A stretch of DNA of 64,000 bases from Gloeophyllum trabeum ATCC 11539 (lineage: Eukaryota; Basidiomycota; Agaricomycetes; Gloeophyllales; Gloeophyllaceae), in the NCBI RefSeq assembly GCF_000344685.1, contig NW_006920424.1, positions 260,030-324,029 of the forward strand, read 5' to 3'. This document shows positions 32,818-43,618 of the stretch, in pieces; position 1 is the stretch's first letter; each line of letters begins with the position of its first letter. The notes under the pieces were generated by a model, which saw only the letters and a program-made list of their open reading frames with translations, had not been told where the DNA came from and ran no database searches. Both the position numbers and the translations under genes were made by a program.

Positions 32818-32827
32818 ACGATATATA
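32818..32827 (-). promoter_or_regulatory. TATA box of the PAH-domain gene
   Basis: The plus strand reads CGATATATAA, which gives TTATATAT on the minus strand, 63-72 bp upstream of the ATG at 32755. Confidence 0.5.
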
Positions 32828-33466
32828 ACCGGCCCCGGGGCCGGTACGTCACAGTGCAGCCTGAAGATGGCCGTCTCCTTTGTTCTCCATGCCTAAGGAG
32901 GTCATGGACGTCACATGCAACAAAGAATGTGCAAGATGTTAGGGGCCGTGTCAACGTGTTTCAGGCCCTTTTCAATACTTTATGCTGTAACATTCGCAAT
33001 CTTGGACGGTGGCTATTGAGCCCTTACTGCGGGACCGAGGGTCACGCTGAAGGGGGGATCGTACGTGGCTGGCGCTGTCATGTGCGACTCCCTCCTTTAG
33101 CGTGACCCTCGTCGGGTGAAACCATAGGTACATCTAAACGTCTGGCGGAATCTCGTGGAGGACTTCAACATGCATATGTCTCAAGAAAAATGAGAGTGAA
33201 GGTACTCACAGCACAACGTGAGAAGGGTTCTTATATTCCAATTCTCCCTTGTTCCAGGGAACGAGTGGTCTGTTCTTGAAAGTCTCCACGATGCCTGCCG
33301 GTGCTTGGATCAGCACTCAGATAACAACGATAGGTCCGGCTACCATAATGGCACCTTTGCATGAACCGGCGCATTGCAATTGGTGGCTGAGACAAAGTGG
33401 AATTATCTAAGCTTCATCTGAGCCGACTCACCGACTCGCGCACCGTCACGCCTTGACTCCTCCACT
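32828..33466. other. intergenic with an inverted repeat; promoter side of IND1
   Basis: A divergent spacer between the PAH gene (-) and IND1 (+). Apart from the inverted repeat at 33037-33110 no gene or signal is supported. Confidence 0.6.
33037..33110. repeat. inverted repeat (hairpin), about 21-bp arms
   Basis: The left arm GAGGGTCACGCTGAAGG at 33037 matches the reverse complement of the right arm ending CTTTAGCGTGACCCTC at 33110, with a few mismatches and a loop of about 30 bp. It is isolated in the spacer upstream of IND1. It may be a small foldback element or a paired protein-binding site. Confidence 0.8.
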
Positions 33467-34869
33467 ATGGCCGCCCGCGTCCCCCTTGTCCCATTTCGGA
33501 GAGCATTCAGTCATTCAGGGCCAATCTTGCACGAAAATCCTCTAGTGAGTCTGCACCTTTGACCTGATCCAAACAGAGGACTCAGCAGAAATGGCCCCGT
33601 AACGCACAAGGAAGGGTCTCCCGCAACGTAATGCAAGGCCCGCACCGCAGCTACCAAGAAGGGGAGGCCCAATTGCGAAAAGAGGGATACCGAATGTTAA
33701 GAAGGTGGTCGCCGTTGCGAGTGGCAAGGGAGGAGTAGGGAAGAGCACTGTCGCAGGCACGCACCCATTTCTTATGTGTATTCTGTCGTTTGGACTGATA
33801 CGTATATCGCGTATCATGCGGATGTTACAGTCAACCTGGCTTTCGCACTCGCACTTCATCGGACACGCCCGCGAGTAGGTATCCTAGACTTGGACATATT
33901 CGGCCCTTCCGTCCCAAAACTCATGGGCCTCGACGACGCGTCCGAGCCGCATCTCACATCTTGTCCGTCCTTCAAGTTCTCTCGCTCGTATACCCGCACC
34001 CCATACTAAGCCTATCCTGCTCAAGCCGGTGCTATTCTTCCCTTGACGAACCACTCCCTTCCATGTATGTCCATGGGCTTCCTCCTCCCCCAAACCTCCT
34101 CTTCAAGCGAAGACACCCCCGTCGTCTGGCGCGGGCTCATGGTCCAGAAGGCCGTGCAGCAACTCCTGTTCGACGTCGACTGGAGACAGGGCGAGGGTTT
34201 GGACGTGCTGGTGGTCGATATGCCGCCCGGCACGGGCGATGTCCCGCTCACTCTCGGGCAGTTGGTTGTCGTTGATGGTAGGTTATGTGAAGTGAGTAGA
34301 CGCTGCGGTCATTGAAAGCGTGAATAGGTGCGGTGATTGTTTCTACACCGCAATCCGTGTCCCTGTCCGATGTGCGGAAGGGGATAGCGATGTTTCGCAA
34401 AGTGGATGTCCCGGTGCGTCCCCGTTACCGCCCCGCCTTTGGAACCTTCGAGACATAGTCTGACAACTTCGTCTCGCTGGCATCCTCTGACGCGAAACAC
34501 TCTACGTGACCCATGTTTTCCCCGTGATCCCCCTACACGCAGATAACAGGCCTGATCCTCAATCAATCCTACTACAAGTGTACCTCGTGCTCGAGCCCAC
34601 AATATTTATTCGGCCCGCCAGATCGCTTCCTCGAAGTCGCTCAGCACTTGGGCGTGCGCGTCCTGGGTGGGTAGCCGGTTCCTCGGTGGATCGCCAGTCA
34701 TCTGATTGTCCCTTCCTCAGGTCAACTGCCCCTCATACCAGATGTCAGCGTGAAGAGCGATGCGGGTGTGCCATACATGCTCGCGGGCAAGGCTGACGAG
34801 GATGAATGGAGGGGTGTCATGAGTGGCGTCGCCGATGCCGTGCTGGAGGCTGTTGGCTTGCCGTCGTAA
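33467..34869 (+). CDS. IND1: mitochondrial Fe-S P-loop ATPase Ind1/NUBPL (complex I assembly)
   Basis: Ind1 (NUBPL) is a mitochondrial Mrp/NBP35-type ATPase that delivers Fe-S clusters to respiratory complex I. The N-terminus MAARVPLVPFRRAFSHSGPI is a basic presequence. Then come NPL and, across an intron, GLPQRNARPAPQLPRRG, followed by VKKVVAVASGKGGVGKSTVA, the deviant Walker A. Next are VGILDLDIFGPSVPKLMG, MSMGFLLPQ, WRGLMVQKAVQQLLFDV and VDMPPGTGDVPLTLGQLV. The C-terminal part has the YKCTSC CxxC cluster ligands and GVPYMLAGKADEDEW. The second intron uses a GC-AG pair (33757-33830). The stop is TAA at 34867. Its presence suggests the fungus has complex I. The gene converges with the OPT gene, 315 bp away. 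Confidence 0.95.
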
Positions 34870-35183
34870 TCTGCAACGTAAAGACGATTCCTCACCGCCT
34901 CGAGGCTCAGTTAGGCAGCGAAATACCATCAGATTCATGATAAAGAGATACAGCGGCTGGATACTACACTCAAAGATAGCAAGCAAAGCAACTCGGCAGA
35001 AAAGTCGCCAATGGGTGGTAATACAACAAAACACGATGAGACGCAGGTCCGACAGGCGAAAAACCCAGAGCAAACAAGAAACCATCTAACTCGTGTCCAT
35101 CTATATCATCTCAGGCGTGCTACCAAGGCCTTCGAATGGGATTTATTGTTGAGATCAGCTCATGGCCTGGAGAGGCTCGTCGC
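34870..35183. other. convergent spacer between IND1 and the OPT gene
   Basis: A-rich 3' region (for example around 35020-35080). No gene or repeat was seen. Confidence 0.6.
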
Positions 35184-38100
35184 TTACCCAAATTTTTGTC
35201 CCTCCGCCAACGTCCTCAGCGCCGTCTGGTTGTAATCAGCGGTGTGCCGGAAGACGGTGTTGCCCCACCATGCTTGGACAGTGTGTAAGCCGATGGTCCC
35301 GTTTTTGGGATATTGTAACCTCCAGGGCCGTATTGTCGGTCTCGAGTCAACAGCAGCGATGAATATGTAAGTACTTACAGGAAGAATATCAATATCGTCG
35401 AGATGGCAGTACCGGCATCAAGTGCGGCAGATAAGACGTCTGGCAGGGTGGGGTTAGTTCCCGATCACGAGAATGTAGGAGCAGTATCGTGCGTACAGTT
35501 ATATTTCGCCCAGAAGGAAAAGTGTCGCCTTCGAATGACGTATTGGAAGATGAAGCCGATGATAACCCACGGGACGTAGTTTGCTGCTGTGGCAGGGGGC
35601 ATGAGGCCCACGCCAGCAAAGATGAGCCTGCGTGATCCCGAGTCAGGAGGATTCGGACGGGTTCAGAAACCTGATGCCTACGGGAAGCTTGAGAATATGT
35701 CAGATACGGCGCAGATGCCCTCAGCGGAGGAGTACGTACTTGGCATAGTTCAAGAAGGTATCCGGGTAACGCCTAGTTATCCACCATACAATGACCGGGC
35801 AGCATGCTCCAATGAGGAAGAAGAAGGTCAAGGCTATGATAACAGGGGTTACGGGTGGTCATATGGACGAGTTATGACATTCGCTCACCGCTAACACAAT
35901 AGTCAGCTACGTGTTCACAACAGCAATTTACGCACTCACTAGTATATCTGACCCTTTGCGAACTGTAGTGCAGGGCCAATCGCTCCCCACTAAGCGATCA
36001 TCAGATGGCTCGTGAAAAAGTGCTTGACATGTACGCACTACAACTGACGCTACGCCGAAGACTTCCGTTCCCGCGCAAGTAAAGCTGACAGCGCTGTGTC
36101 AAACACGGCCCCCACTAGGGAGCGCAATACGTACCTGTCTTTGTTGTGAGGAGAGCACATATCGCTGGTAATGGTTGTTAAAGGCAAACTCTGGCTTCTA
36201 ACAGAGAACTTACGGTATATTAGCAAACATCCTGAGAAGGCGTCAGCATGCGTCGCAAATATCAAGACATAGGAACCGACCATGTCTGTACACCTAGTTG
36301 TACGGTCCCGGCTATAATCGTACTGACGACCTTTGCAGCCAACAATTATATACCGATCGGGACATATACCTAGAAAACAGTACATACTTGCCCCCAGAAC
36401 ATGGGCCGAGGAGGAACCTTCATGTAGTGGCCGAGCTTGAAATCCGCCGTGAATGCCATAGCTACAAATAAACCGTTGGCGTCCATCCTAGCGAAAACGT
36501 CGTGGATACTTGCCTTGAGACATAGTGATGTAGCCCCAGGTCTGAAACACCAAAGTCAACGTGGTTCGCCAAGAAGGACTGTATTACTCTCAACGTGCCT
36601 TGAACCTGTTCGAGGATTAACACGGTGAGAGAGACTATTCGAAGGAGGGACGCACATCATTAGAGCCAAAGGACGCCCAGGCATCATGAAACCGGCTAGT
36701 AGCTCGGATATAACGCTGACCATCGCATTTAGCACCTTATGAAGTGGTATCAAACAAGTTATCTCACTTCAGGCCGACTTGCCGATTCGTGATGGCTTGA
36801 ATCATCCCTAGTCCAGAGTGAACAATCGCACTACCGAGGCAGCCGACGATGACTGACCGACAGGAACAACGTAGACCACGGCTATAAGAGCAGCCGTAGT
36901 CAGGAGAAGAATATTTACGAGACCAGGAAAACATTACCCAGTATCAGCGCGACGCAGAAGGCCCATATGGTCATACCAGTGGGCCAGAGCTCGATGCAAA
37001 GGCATCCAAAAGCAAACGTAACAACTGGAGATTCCACTTAGTACATACAAGGATGCACTAACCCGATGGTGCACCTCACCGAAGATACACGAATACCACC
37101 ACTCTGGCACTGTCGGTGGATAGTTTCAGTAGAAGGGAGTTTGGTGAATATGCTAAAGTCGCACCTGACGGATAACTTGCCATTAGACGAGCATGCACGT
37201 CCGGTTGTTCCTGCAGCGACCGCTTGAACTGGGTTTTGATAGGCTTCCAGAAGTACAGGATGGCGTGCGTTATCGTAGCAGTGATTGACGCAAAGGACAA
37301 GCCGTATGCTACGGCGAAAGTCGCACTGCAGCAAGGTAAGAAGACATGAGGGGTCGCAACCTGTGACACGCACGATAGGTACAATGGACTGTATGCTTTG
37401 TACGCTTCCAGGTCGAAGGTGGAATCGTCTTTGATAATTCGCGTAGTATTATAGTAGTTTCCTGTGTTGTCAAAGGCGGCACGAGATGACATGCTGGAGA
37501 TCCACAGTGAGTCCTACACAGTAGGAGATACACCGCGTATACATACGGCAAGTATTGTGAATTCCAGGCGTTGGCGTACTAGATTCATATCGGTAGTGGT
37601 TCGGATTCGGAAATATGAGACGTACGTATAGAATAGGTGTCAGTATCCCTATGCAACTGGTTAGCGACTGAGGTTCCCTATAAACTGGCACATACAATAG
37701 AAGAACACGAAGCCAACAGCGACGTTGGCTTCGGCCCACCCTATATCACATGTTACTAAGGCGCCGGGAAAGTGTTGTTAGTGCACGTACAGGGGGTTGC
37801 CAATCTTCAAGGGCTGTCAGCACAATAGAATATACAGACAAGCGTATCTAGTGCTTACGGGCTACCGATATATGCAATCTGATTCCAATCAAATGAGATT
37901 AGGGAGAAACCCAATCCGCTGTAGTAGCTAAGGGGGTCGGTTAGTACCAGGTAACCCCAAGAAGCAAGTAAGTATACCCAAACAACTGATTGATTTTCTT
38001 CCGTGGGCATCCGCGCCAGTGAGTTTGAGCCAAGAGATATATCACGAAACTACTGACCACATTTCTGGGAGCTATCCAGCAAACCTATATGCAATTCAAG

Positions 38101-39543
38101 ACATGGATACTCTGAAGATATGGAATGACATACCCAGTCAAAAACGCTAAAGAAAACGAAACATGAATTCTGTGGTTCCAGAATTATGACTATGCTAGAC
38201 GACCAACCTGAGCGCCTGGAATAAATAGCCGGGCATAAAGTCTTGGAGATATTCAGGTCATCAAAGCGAGTCAAGAATGTGATGCACTTACACCAGACGG
38301 CCGCCCCGAAGAATGCGTAGCAAAAGAAACGTTCCCTCGAAATGCCATCACGAGTCCCGTACCCGGCATATCTTTGCGAATGCAGCGTGTTGAAGAGCGC
38401 GCACAATACCAGGGTATTTGGCCAGACTGTGCATATTGAGCGGGTAAACCTTGGGGTTCGACGTCCTAACTCACTCATAGATGCTGGGGTCACCAGAAAC
38501 CGACGAGCGATTCCACCAATAGAGAAGCCAATTAATTGTGTCGACATTACCAACATCCCTGCGGCATATCATAAACCTCACGCTCAGTCCCCCGCGTGAT
38601 TACTCACATTGATCTTTTGAATAGGTCAGAACTAAGATATCTCAGACAAGCGGAACCAGCGTACACATGAAACTGAATTGTTGATGATACATTACTCGTT
38701 GAACGGCAATAACGTCGGTCTGGGCAGTCTAAGAACTCGCCGATGACTAACAGAAGACGGTGCTTACCGCGTATGCTGAAGGCGCCCCGACGTTGGCCAT
38801 GATCGTAACCAAGACCTGAGCATGATAGGTAGGGATTCAGTTAGCAGAGCCATGTAGTCCACTCACATGTTCCTTGATCGTGAAGGGTCCAGGATTCACT
38901 GATATCCCAAACACGGTCACTCTGGGCATGAATCTATCCCATAGTCGGCCCAAGGGAAATGTGAGTAGTTGAGCGACAAGCTAAAATGTATTGAGTACGT
39001 CCTATTGACCAAGGGATCCGTGGGAGACTTACGCCGCCAACTGCAATTGAGGGGTAACGGAAGTAGTAGAACTGGTTCACGCCGGGAAGAATGATTGCCC
39101 AGACTAGCCCGAGGACCCATGCTCGTAGGGTAGACGCCGGCATCGAAGGGTCGTCAAAGTTAGCCACAGCTGATCGAACCTCTGGGTACGGGGAATCATC
39201 CTCTGATGATGATCCCCTAGGCGTAAGGATCCCGGCCGGACTCATAACAACGAATGGACGCCACTCACCGAGAGTATCCGAGTCATGCGGGATATTGGGG
39301 TCATAAAGGTCTGGTACAGGGGTAATCTACGGCAGTGGCGGGTTAGCTGAGCCACATTGACGTTGGAAATACCCACTTGACTCTCTGCAGGTGGTTCACA
39401 ATGAGTCCCCTGGTTCGATAAGCAAGACTGGACTTACGATAGGACTTCTCTGGATCACGGATGCTGTACTCCAGGGATACTCTGATGCGTCGATCTTCTG
39501 ACACAATTGAAGTCATTTCATGCTCTCCCAGTACTTCAACCAA
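35184..39543 (-). CDS. OPT-family oligopeptide transporter
   Basis: OPT proteins are proton-coupled plasma-membrane importers of small peptides, and some carry metal chelates. Exons are small and split by many introns over 4.3 kb. The N-terminal cytoplasmic part begins MVEVLGEHEMTSIVSEDRRI (39543). The family block is DDSPYPEVRSAVANFDDPSM, then TLRAWVLGLVWAIILPGVNQ, FYYFRYPS, LLTFPLGRLWDRFMPR and NPGPFTIKEHVLVTIMANVG, the hallmark of the family. Next are LVMSTQLIGFSIGGIARRFL, ALFNTLHSQRYAGYGTRDGI and SRERFFCYAFFGAAVW. The far end gives HAWWGNTVFRHTADYNQTAL with LAEGQKFG and a stop at 35184, a typical OPT C-terminus. The order is complete, so the gene is probably functional. Not every inner exon was fixed. 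Confidence 0.88.
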
Positions 39544-41414
39544 TTGCAGAGAACACTTGAGAGCGTTATGAATATCCTGTGCGTCTGCCTACTGCCGCGC
39601 AACTTGGAAGGTAGTCTGGGGCAAACGTATGACACGTCAACGAAATGGTTGAAGGAAATTCTACCTATCAGCACCGCTCATTAATTTCATGCATAAAGCG
39701 CTAGAGAGGCTTACCAGGTGCAGAGTAGGTTCCGGCGCAAGTGACAGACTTCAACGGAGCGTTCCTCCTAACCTTAACGGCGGTCCTGTTCGATACGTGG
39801 AGTGGTTGCCCTCCTACCACCGCGCGTCGTTCGATGTAAAGCTATCGCTGCTGGACGCAAAGCACTGCATCGGAGCGTATCGTCAGCGTTATCAACGCCC
39901 GGAAAGGACCATGAGAATCAGCCGGTTCCGGGGGAAATTACGGCTTGACATGGAATTCGCCTCCGCTGAGATTGCACAGCTCTCGGGATCATTTCTGGAC
40001 TAGTTTTCGGTTTCTCTAAGTATATGGCTCACATCTCCGGATCCCATCCGAACTATTCATGTATCCTGTCTAGCCTTCTGGGCAGACTGTCCTCCTCCTA
40101 GACAATACCTCGAGCGCGCATCCGCATCCCCCATACTCGCCGGTATCTCTGTGCGATGCCTCCATTGCGGGTGGCCCAAAGTACCCCATCCCGCACGTCA
40201 ATGAACCTGGATTCACGCTCGAGATCCGAACTCGCAAGCGGTGCTCAAGATAGTTCGCCATCCGCTGCTCGAAGCTCGTGATTCTTGTCGATGCCGCGCT
40301 CCCTCCGCGCACCTCGTCATCTGAGAAGAAATAATCGGGATCATACCCATCGTCGCCATGACCGTGATGCCCAAATAGTTTACTCGGAGGCCAGCTTAAT
40401 TAAACCCTCAAGGTAGCTCCTTACCGTATTTCGGGGGGATACCGTCTCGGAGCGCCCGACCACTTCGGTGTTACCAACGATACGACTGACATACCAATAT
40501 ACTTAGCTGTAAAGATGAGATAGGGCGGCTTCATCGCACTTTCGTCTCATATGGAAAGGCGCGCTTCACAGGGCTTCAGCAATGAGCGTTGGACCAAATC
40601 AGTCACCTATGGAAACGTGAAGGGTTGCGCAAGGGTCATTTCAAGCCGTATTCTGAGTGATGCTCGCTGATCGAGGACTCGTACTACTTCCGTGACCCGC
40701 GGTGAGCGTACTGCCCAGTACGTAGTTACGAATACGTCTGAACGAGAGATGAACAGCACCAGACTCTTCCTCTGCAAACATGGGTGGCATCCTGCAGAGA
40801 CGTGAATTGACAGCTACGCGGATGCCACACATGTCTACAATGGAAGAAGTTGAGAGAGTAGGATGTCAACATCGTCCCTCTAGACTGTATGTATTCTTCT
40901 CCAACTACCTCAGCTTCCAGCTCTATCCGCACTCTATATTCTCATCCGCCCTGATGACTAAGTGGTGATCGTCCAGATCCTCTATAATAAAGCTGTTCCC
41001 CTCCTTCTCATTCAGAGACAGAAGTCGGATTTGCTTAACAGCTGAATCACTGTTAGGGATGTAGTCCTCAGTTTTGAAGGCAACATTAGGCATGTCTCGG
41101 CAGTACAGGCGATGTCATAAGGACGCCTAGACATTGCGGCCGGTCTTGCGAGACTCTCTCAGCAGTCTGTAATAATTTCCCCCTTTTAATAGCCTTCATA
41201 CCAAAGCCCAACTGAATCTGATACCGAATACTTCTCAAGTCTAAGTGCGAGATGCAGATGTTGTGCAGATGAACCTAAGTCAGGGTGGTTCGGCATCTGC
41301 CGTGCGTGGCTCTATGCCAATCGTGACGTGCCACATTTCCTTTCCCTCGACCGTGGCCAACTGCGGCTTTCCCAAGTTACTGCCACTATCCCACTCAGAA
41401 GACGAAGGGTATCG
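39544..41414. other. upstream region of the OPT gene and sequence with weak coding signals
   Basis: Divergent spacer between OPT (-) and the F-box gene (+). A frame at 39689-40003 (+) has no recognised domain. A minus-strand fragment at 40070-40384 is listed separately. The segment 40400-41230 shows only short frames. Confidence 0.5.
40070..40384 (-). CDS. possible small hypothetical protein (last exon)
   Basis: The minus strand reads, from an acceptor-like AG near 40386, a coding-like exon: HHGHGDDGYDPDYFFSDDE, then TRITSFEQRMANYLEHRLRV, and a Gly/Cys-rich end with a stop at 40070. A GTAAGG donor lies upstream near 40430, after a frame with RDGIPPKY. The phase could not be fixed and no start was found. 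No family was recognised. Treat as tentative. Confidence 0.25.
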   Translation of the reverse strand, partial: SKLFGHHGHGDDGYDPDYFFSDDEVRGGSAASTRITSFEQRMANYLEHRLRVRISSVNPGSLTCGMGYFGPPAMEASHRDTGEYGGCGCALEVLSRRRTVCPEG

Positions 41415-43054
41415 ATGGAGACTGATGCAGATGCGTACAGAGGTTGTACTGAAACAGATCCAGGCGCATCGGATGGCGGCGAGGAATATGTGGCATCCCA
41501 CGTAAGGCGCGAGATCCTGCTGCTACGGGACGACAATGAACGCATTATGGAAGAGATAAAGCAACTTGAAGGCCAGATCAGCTGGTATAAGGATAAATGC
41601 TCGTCGATGAAGCGAGAAATTGCACGTCTGACTGAGGAATTCGCAAAGCTCTCTTCGGGTGTTGTAGGTCTCTCATCCATTCTCCATCTTACTTTCAGTA
41701 ACCCGACTGATTTGAGTGATAGGACGAGAGCCCAGAAGATGCGTGCACAAAGGTTCTCAGGCTACCAGAACTCCTTGAACCGATATTTGAACACGTCTTT
41801 CCGCCTAATGAGCTTCTTGACCACTCACTCTCTAGAGGTCCGAACTCGCCATGGTGTCAGGCTCTTCGCGACAAGAAATCCGTGATTCTGGTTTGTAGAA
41901 CGTGGAGATCTATGGCCATACCTTTACTATACAAGAACATTGCTCTTCGTCGGTTTCCCCAATTGCGCCTATTTCTCCGGACACTCAGGAGAAGCAGCGT
42001 CTTGAACCTCCCATCCATGGTGAACAGTCTATCTATTGAAGGCTGCATCCCCCTTTGTTCCTTCTGGGAACTTGAAGAGAGTCTAAAGAACATCATTATA
42101 ATGTGCCCTCGCCTCACAAAGCTCGCCTTATCCCCGGACTTCTTAGTAGCCGAGGAATTTCGGTACCTCAATTTGGCTCCGTTGCTGATAGCGCGGTCAA
42201 CTCTTACGGAGTTATCTTTGGGGCGGTCGATTCCTCTATCGTTCTGCGTGCTTGATTTCTTGGGGAGCATGCCACAGCTCCAAGCGCTCAGCTTGTACGT
42301 TGGCAGCACCACCCAGGCCGAGCTTGTTTATATGGACCCAGCTTGTCTCGCGAAATTGGAACGGTTATGGCTGTACTTGACCGACGGGTGCTCTCTAGAC
42401 TGCCTTGCTATGCTGCAGACACCTTCATTAATCCATCTCACTGTCGCTGGATGGGGCAGCGGACGTATGGAGGATATCATGCGGGTGAGAGGGCGTAACC
42501 TGAAGTTTCTCTCCCTGGATACATGGTCGTCGATGACCGATGATCGAGCGGCGGTCAGTCACTGTCCGGTGCTGGAACATCTTGTCGTCAACCAGAACAC
42601 TACCGTGCGCAGCCACCCCAATCTCCGTTTCTTGGATATATGGCATTGTCCGGAAGAAGACGCGCCTGATTGGACACCCGAACCGGCGCTATTTTCTAAC
42701 CTCGAAAGGGTCAGAATCCTTGATTGGTCTCTCAAGAACATCCCTAATCTATTGGATGTATTGCCCCCCACTCGGGATACGGACAAAGACTTGCGATTAT
42801 TGCTTCCCGGAGCCGTTGTATGGGACTGTCCCACTCGTATTCTTGAAGAGGAGTACGTGCCTTCCAGAGGGATTGTTGCTACGTACCTGCCGCGGAACTT
42901 GGGTGAATTCTGCAGAACGGATGACAGAGAATCTTCGGAGCAGGATGATTTTGATGATTCTGATGACGAGTCCTACGTATACTCATCGGTCCCGACATCT
43001 CCGTGGTCATGCTCTAGCTCTGCTTCAGAGATTGTTGAAGCTCTGAAACTCTAA
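41415..43054 (+). CDS. coiled-coil F-box protein
   Basis: F-box proteins link substrates to SCF ubiquitin ligases through Skp1. This is an agaricomycete layout: an N-terminal coiled coil (VRREILLLRDDNERIMEEIK, QLEGQISWYKDKCSSMKREI), an intron with a GTAGGT donor near 41667, then the F-box VLRLPELLEPIFEHV, spaced from SVILVCRTWRSMAIPLLYKN. After it comes a long region of leucine-rich-repeat-like strands (LTKLALSPDFL, LTELSLG, LQALSLYV, LKFLSLDTW, LRFLDIWHC) and an acidic Ser/Asp tail ending at 43054. The start used is the Met at 41415; an in-frame Met at 41328 is possible. The substrate is unknown. It is followed on the same strand by the TMEM184-like gene. This family is expanded in wood-decay fungi. 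Confidence 0.85.
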
Positions 43055-43618
43055 GCTTTTTGCGGTTGGAGATCGCGGGCACGATCACATGGTTATCTCC
43101 GCAAGTGTTATCGGGTTGGCCGATGAGGATGGTTTTCAAGAGATCCGGAGACGTTAGGTAAAACACCCATGCATTGCGTGACCGGCGCAAAGCTGAGATT
43201 TGATGACATGGCCTTGTTCTCATCGCTCCATTCTATGTCCGACTGCACATGCTAGTCTAGCTAAACTTGACCCTTCGTGCGAGTACTTGTCATACATTTT
43301 AGGTAGCCAACCTTCCTAGTTGATTGGGATATTGGACTGTACGTACCATCTCTCTGCATAATTATTTTACAATGCGACCGCTGTCCTCCCGCCGATGGAT
43401 CGTGACGATCCTTGCGGTGGCGGGATCTCCGGGGTCCCACTGTGGCAGCCAATGAGCTGGGGTCCTGTCCGATGGCCACGCGCGTTTAGCCCGACTGCGC
43501 CTGTCGTCACTCAGAAGTGGACCACCGTGCTGCGGCCATCGAGCAGCTCAGTTGTGCCCTTGCTGTGCCCTGTCTTTCATTGAAACGCGCTCGTTTGGAC
43601 TCTGTATAAATCTACGAG
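43055..43618. other. spacer and promoter of the TMEM184-like gene
   Basis: Contains a long imperfect palindrome at 43388-43424 and a TATA-like TATAAAT at 43605-43611. No gene is supported here. Confidence 0.55.
43388..43424. promoter_or_regulatory. imperfect palindrome, possible protein-binding site or hairpin
   Basis: The core GGATCGTGACGATCC is a 15-bp near-perfect palindrome, flanked by CCCGCC on the left and GGCGGG on the right, so the whole 37-bp unit is an interrupted palindrome. It lies about 195 bp upstream of the gene starting at 43619. Confidence 0.55.

Noticed and set aside
34823..35089. Plus-strand basic open frame after IND1
   Set aside because: Lies in the 3' region; Lys/Arg/Gln-rich reading of A-rich sequence without splice signals or domain.
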